Source: a virus. From it: 25,156 nucleotides of DNA. The position numbers and the translations under genes are program-made. Below, piece after piece: positions 21,946 to 25,156 of this stretch; position 1 is the stretch's first letter, and each line of letters opens with the position of its first letter. A model generated the notes under the pieces. It was not told where the DNA came from. It ran no database searches and saw only the letters and a list, made by a program, of their open reading frames with translations. Location: the IMG/VR virus record IMGVR_UViG_3300009603_000056, positions 1 through 25,156 of that record; one strand, 5' to 3'.

Positions 21946-22343
21946 AACGATTAAATGACTGGCCAACACAGCTCGCCAACTTCCTGTTGGAGAAACAAAA
22001 GCAGCCTTTTGAGTGGGGAAGTAATGACTGCTGCCTGTTTGCAGCCGATGCAATTTTAGCTATGGGAGGGCGAGACGTAGCAAAGGACGTTCGTGGTCGT
22101 TACAAAACCGCTATTGGTGCTCACCGGATAATGAAAAAGCTCGGCGCTGGCTCTCTCGTTGAGCTCTTAACGCAGCGATTAGGTCAGCCAGACGGAGTGA
22201 TTACTCGTGGCTCTATCATCGTTGTAGATTCTAATGGCGAACAAGTCGCGGGAGTGTTTTATCAGAAGCCGTGGGCGCTGACTGAGAGAGGTTTGCAGGG
22301 CATGCCATTGGAATCTGTTGTTCAGTCATGGAGTCTTAGTTAA
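21942..22343 (+). CDS. NlpC/P60-like tail peptidase (DUF6950-like)
   Basis: Small cysteine peptidase-like proteins at the tail tip help cross the cell wall during infection. The 133-aa product has the diagnostic N-terminal block PFEWGSNDCCLFAADAIL, in which Cys32 after Asn-Asp is the likely nucleophile. RGRYKTAIGAHRIMKKLG and RGSIIVVDSNGEQVAGVFY follow. It is flanked by the tail hub gene (4-nt overlap) and the J-like gene (TAATG overlap), the common order of such tail tips. Confidence 0.8.
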   Translation: MKRLNDWPTQLANFLLEKQKQPFEWGSNDCCLFAADAILAMGGRDVAKDVRGRYKTAIGAHRIMKKLGAGSLVELLTQRLGQPDGVITRGSIIVVDSNGEQVAGVFYQKPWALTERGLQGMPLESVVQSWSLS

Positions 22344-25156
22344 TGCCTCCGGCTATTGCTGCAGTTGCGGTTGGAGTCGCTGCCGGTGTCGCGGCCAGCT
22401 CAGTAGTTGTAGGTATTGCCGTTGCAATAGGGACGGTTGCACTTCAGAACTCATTAAAACCTGATATGCCTGGAGTAGATGAGTCTGCTCGGGAGGCGCA
22501 AACCCTAACAACTGAGCCACTACAGCCAAGACGGGGAGTTTACGGTGAGTGCGTTGTATCAGGCTCAATCGTTGGCTACGGCAAACGTAAGATGGGAGAT
22601 AAGGAAGCTCACGTTGTTGCCGTTACTCTAGCCGGTCACAACATTGAAGCCGCTGAACTTTATGAAGTTAACGGTAAGACTAAGCCCTCCGGAACAACGA
22701 CTGAAATTTTTAAAGGTGGCCAAAGCTCGGCAAGTTCAACACTTTTACAATATGCCGATGGGTGGACTGAGGATCATATCGGCTTTGGTCTCTCTTATGC
22801 GGTAGTTACCATTCCTATAGATCCGGAAGAAATGCCGTCAGGCCTTCAAAACATTACGTTCAAGGTCAAGGGTAAGCGTGTCTATGATCCCCGAAAAGAT
22901 ACAATGGTTGGTGGTGATGGTCCGCATAGAGCGAATGATGAAACAACTTGGGAATGGTCAGATAACTCTATTCTCTGTGCTTTTGACTATCAACGATTTC
23001 ATGGATACAAGCTTCTTGGATTAAATAAGTTTGACCTCCCTCACATCATGGAGCAGGCGAATATCTGTGATGAGTTGGTGAGTTACACAGACGCAGACGG
23101 CGAAGAACAAACCGAGAAGCGCTTTACCTGTAACGGTTCATGGACATTCGATCAGTCTCCATCCCGTGTTCTCGAGCGGTTAATGGGCTCGTGTGGAGGG
23201 CAACCATATCGCCGCGGCGGGAAAATGTACCTGCAAACAGCAAGCTATCATGGCATGGCTGAAATAACGCTGACGGACATAGACGCCGCTGGCGAGATAA
23301 CCATTACTCCGCATCGGGAATTAAAGGATCGTACCAACACTGTGCGTGCTGCGTTTCAGAACCCCAAGAAAGGTTATCAACCAACCGACGCTCCGGTGGT
23401 AACAAACAGTATTTATGTCGATCGCGACGGTATGGAGTTAGAGGATGAACTTCAGCTGAACTTCACGAATTCATCGACGATGGCTCAACGTTTGATGAAA
23501 TACCACCTGGAACGGAATAGGGCGGGTATGCGTCTGGAGTTTCCGTGTAAATCGAAAGGGCTATTAGCACTGGCAGGCACAACCGTGCGTGTTGACTTGC
23601 CAAACGAGGGGATTGATAAAGAATTCATCGTCTCGGACTGGCAGTTCGACTTTAAGGCGAAAAAGACAAAGCTCATTCTCGAGGAAGAATCCCCCGAGCT
23701 TTATAGTGACAGTCTGGTGCCTTCGGAAGGCAACGTGACTCCCAACACTGAGCTACCCGATTTAACACGCCCGGATCCGCCGGAGTCGTTGTTGTTTACT
23801 CTCGACCCTATATCAACGCACCGGCAGGGGTATGTGAGCTGGTCGCATCCGATACCACGAGCAGTAACTGAGTACCGTGTGGTCATCCGCAAAGACGGTG
23901 ACAACATTGTTGAGTATCCGGTTATTGCAAGAAGTGGCGCTCAACTTAAGCAGGACATTAACGGGCTTGATGCCGGTCAGTACAGCCTTGAAATATACGC
24001 ACGCAACCGATACGACCGGACGTCGTTACCGGCCACCATTTCATTAACCCTGAATATTCCGTCGCCTCCAACCAACTTAGGCATTACTGCCGGCAACTGG
24101 GAAGTAACGTCTGCACCGGTATTAAGTGGTGTTGGCCTGGGCACAGTATTTGAATTCGCTTTTGATGAGGTAACCAACATCATTGGGCTTGGCATGACTA
24201 TCGTTAAGCCTGGCTTAAAACCAGCAACCGACTATACGCTCTTCGCCCGGACAGTGAATCCACTGGGTAAGTCTGACTGGGTATCAGAGACCTTTACGAC
24301 AACAGAACACGACGAGCAACTTTCTCCCTGGCTTCAGGGGATTCGTGAAGAGCTGGATGCGGTCGATCTAGTCATTGATAACTGGTATAGCTGGAACCCG
24401 GCGCGGGAGGTTTCTGAGCAACTGACTAATATCTTTAGTGACCATAAGCGTCAGGAAGATAATCGAGCGACTCTAGAGGTTGCGAGAGATGCCGGTCTAG
24501 CCGCGGACGGAGCTTTAGAGGCTATAAATGGAATAAGAGCGGAAATAGACGACCCTGTCAGCGGGCTGGGTGCCGCGTTCGCATTTGCACAACAAATTAA
24601 AGTTACTGCAGAAGGCAATTCAGACGCAATAAACACATTACAAAACAGCGTTAATGATGAAAGTACGGGGCTTTCAGCAACGAATACATTGGCTCAGTCA
24701 GCAAAGACAGGAGCCGATAATAATGCCAGTGCCATAAGCGGATTAGATTCACGGGTTGAGAGTAACGAAGAGTTTGCTGCCGCACAGCTTCAGTTGAATG
24801 CGACCTATGATGACGAACTCGACCAATTGGTAGCGAGAGCCGCCTTGGTTACGGACGTTAACGACCGTATCACCGGGATGGTAATAGAAGACGATGGCAT
24901 TGAACGTAAGCTCGAATTCATTGGCGACAGCGCCCGTTTTGTTGATGGTAACGGGCAGTTAAAAGTCTACTTCAGTTTGACTCAGGGCCGGTTTGTCTTT
25001 GATGGCCATGTAGTCGCTCGCAGCGGCTCATTTGCAGGTGAATTGCAGGCCGCTTCCGGAACCTTCACGGGTGAGCTTCAAGCGGCAACGGGCACGTTTA
25101 AAGGCGATTTACAGGCCGCTAAAGGAACGTTCTCAGGTGACCTTGAAGCCGCCGGC
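22343..25156 (+). CDS. Tail tip / host specificity protein (J-like), C-terminus beyond window
   Basis: This long frame is open from the ATG at 22343 to the right edge (938 codons, no stop). J-like proteins form the tail-tip fibre that contacts the receptor. The N-terminus has a hydrophobic stretch (about residues 4-34, Ala/Val-rich). Then come tail-tip domains with PSRVLERLMGSCGGQPYRR near 275, a fibronectin type III-like region near 475-580, a helical section near 690-850, and a DUF1983-like region near 860-895 (DSARFVDGNGQLKVYFSL). It ends in four 11-residue repeats (895-938) that run off the edge. The start shares a base with the preceding stop. Confidence 0.88.
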   Translation, partial: MPPAIAAVAVGVAAGVAASSVVVGIAVAIGTVALQNSLKPDMPGVDESAREAQTLTTEPLQPRRGVYGECVVSGSIVGYGKRKMGDKEAHVVAVTLAGHNIEAAELYEVNGKTKPSGTTTEIFKGGQSSASSTLLQYADGWTEDHIGFGLSYAVVTIPIDPEEMPSGLQNITFKVKGKRVYDPRKDTMVGGDGPHRANDETTWEWSDNSILCAFDYQRFHGYKLLGLNKFDLPHIMEQANICDELVSYTDADGEEQTEKRFTCNGSWTFDQSPSRVLERLMGSCGGQPYRRGGKMYLQTASYHGMAEITLTDIDAAGEITITPHRELKDRTNTVRAAFQNPKKGYQPTDAPVVTNSIYVDRDGMELEDELQLNFTNSSTMAQRLMKYHLERNRAGMRLEFPCKSKGLLALAGTTVRVDLPNEGIDKEFIVSDWQFDFKAKKTKLILEEESPELYSDSLVPSEGNVTPNTELPDLTRPDPPESLLFTLDPISTHRQGYVSWSHPIPRAVTEYRVVIRKDGDNIVEYPVIARSGAQLKQDINGLDAGQYSLEIYARNRYDRTSLPATISLTLNIPSPPTNLGITAGNWEVTSAPVLSGVGLGTVFEFAFDEVTNIIGLGMTIVKPGLKPATDYTLFARTVNPLGKSDWVSETFTTTEHDEQLSPWLQGIREELDAVDLVIDNWYSWNPAREVSEQLTNIFSDHKRQEDNRATLEVARDAGLAADGALEAINGIRAEIDDPVSGLGAAFAFAQQIKVTAEGNSDAINTLQNSVNDESTGLSATNTLAQSAKTGADNNASAISGLDSRVESNEEFAAAQLQLNATYDDELDQLVARAALVTDVNDRITGMVIEDDGIERKLEFIGDSARFVDGNGQLKVYFSLTQGRFVFDGHVVARSGSFAGELQAASGTFTGELQAATGTFKGDLQAAKGTFSGDLEAAG
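25025..25156 (+). repeat. Four tandem 33-bp (11-residue) repeats at the J-like C-terminus
   Basis: Four in-frame 33-bp units encode G-[ST]-F-x-G-[ED]-L-[QE]-A-A-x, for example GTFTGELQAAT and GTFKGDLQAAK. The period is exact, and the last unit ends at the window edge, so more may follow. Similar short Gly-Thr-Phe repeats occur near the ends of some phage J proteins and may form a beta-helical rod or vary in number. Confidence 0.85.

Noticed and set aside
25025-25156. CRISPR-like array because of the regular 33-bp period
   Set aside because: The repeats are contiguous, in frame, without unique spacers, and belong to the J-like coding sequence.

Overview
The window is a stretch of a temperate, long-tailed (siphovirus-like) phage or prophage. 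The likely host is a gammaproteobacterium. The CsrA matches the enterobacterial protein in length and most residues, and the gene families look like those of marine Alteromonadales phages, but the host genus cannot be fixed from this sequence. No integrase, transposase, tRNA or bacterial housekeeping gene is visible. The first gene is cut by the left edge and the tail-tip gene by the right edge.

Layout. (1) 1-998, minus strand: a CI-type repressor with a small membrane protein downstream, the second cut by the left edge. (2) 1011-1186: a divergent control region with candidate operator dyads and a rightward promoter. (3) 1187-3976, plus strand: a regulatory protein, lambda O-like and P-like replication genes (with iteron-like repeats inside the O-like gene), a phage csrA, and a RusA resolvase. 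(4) 3996-5923: a Mor-family activator, an unknown membrane-anchored protein, an M15 endolysin and a 3TM holin. (5) 5939-14895: terminases and a Mu-like head and connector set (DUF935 portal, gpF, protease/scaffold, decoration protein, capsid, gp36, gpG and gp37 types), interrupted by an AT-rich membrane-protein gene. (6) 14892-19329: FluMu-type small protein, tail tube, two tail-assembly chaperone frames and tape measure. (7) 19436-20639: an inserted three-gene HicA-HicB-SecB-like cassette. (8) 20730-25156: tail-tip genes, ending in a partial J-like host-specificity protein.

The genome is a mosaic of lambda-style replication, Mu-style late activation and heads, and a non-contractile tail. Genes are tightly packed, often with ATGA or TAATG overlaps, so the plus strand from 1187 on probably forms very few transcripts.

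The most notable signals are these. (a) A repeated leader element follows both inserted cassettes. It is a near-identical 24-nt block, 15 variable nt, ACAATC, and a hairpin of different sequence but the same placement, with one nucleotide before the next ATG. Eighteen nt of the block also occur inside the mor-like gene. (b) A probable toxin-antitoxin-chaperone (TAC) module sits in the tail operon. (c) A phage CsrA has a GGA-rich hairpin leader. (d) An A AAA AAC slippery site with a well-placed stem joins the two tail chaperone frames. (e) The CI-like repressor lacks the usual self-cleavage lysine and cleavage bond. (f) Iteron-like repeats lie in the replication gene.
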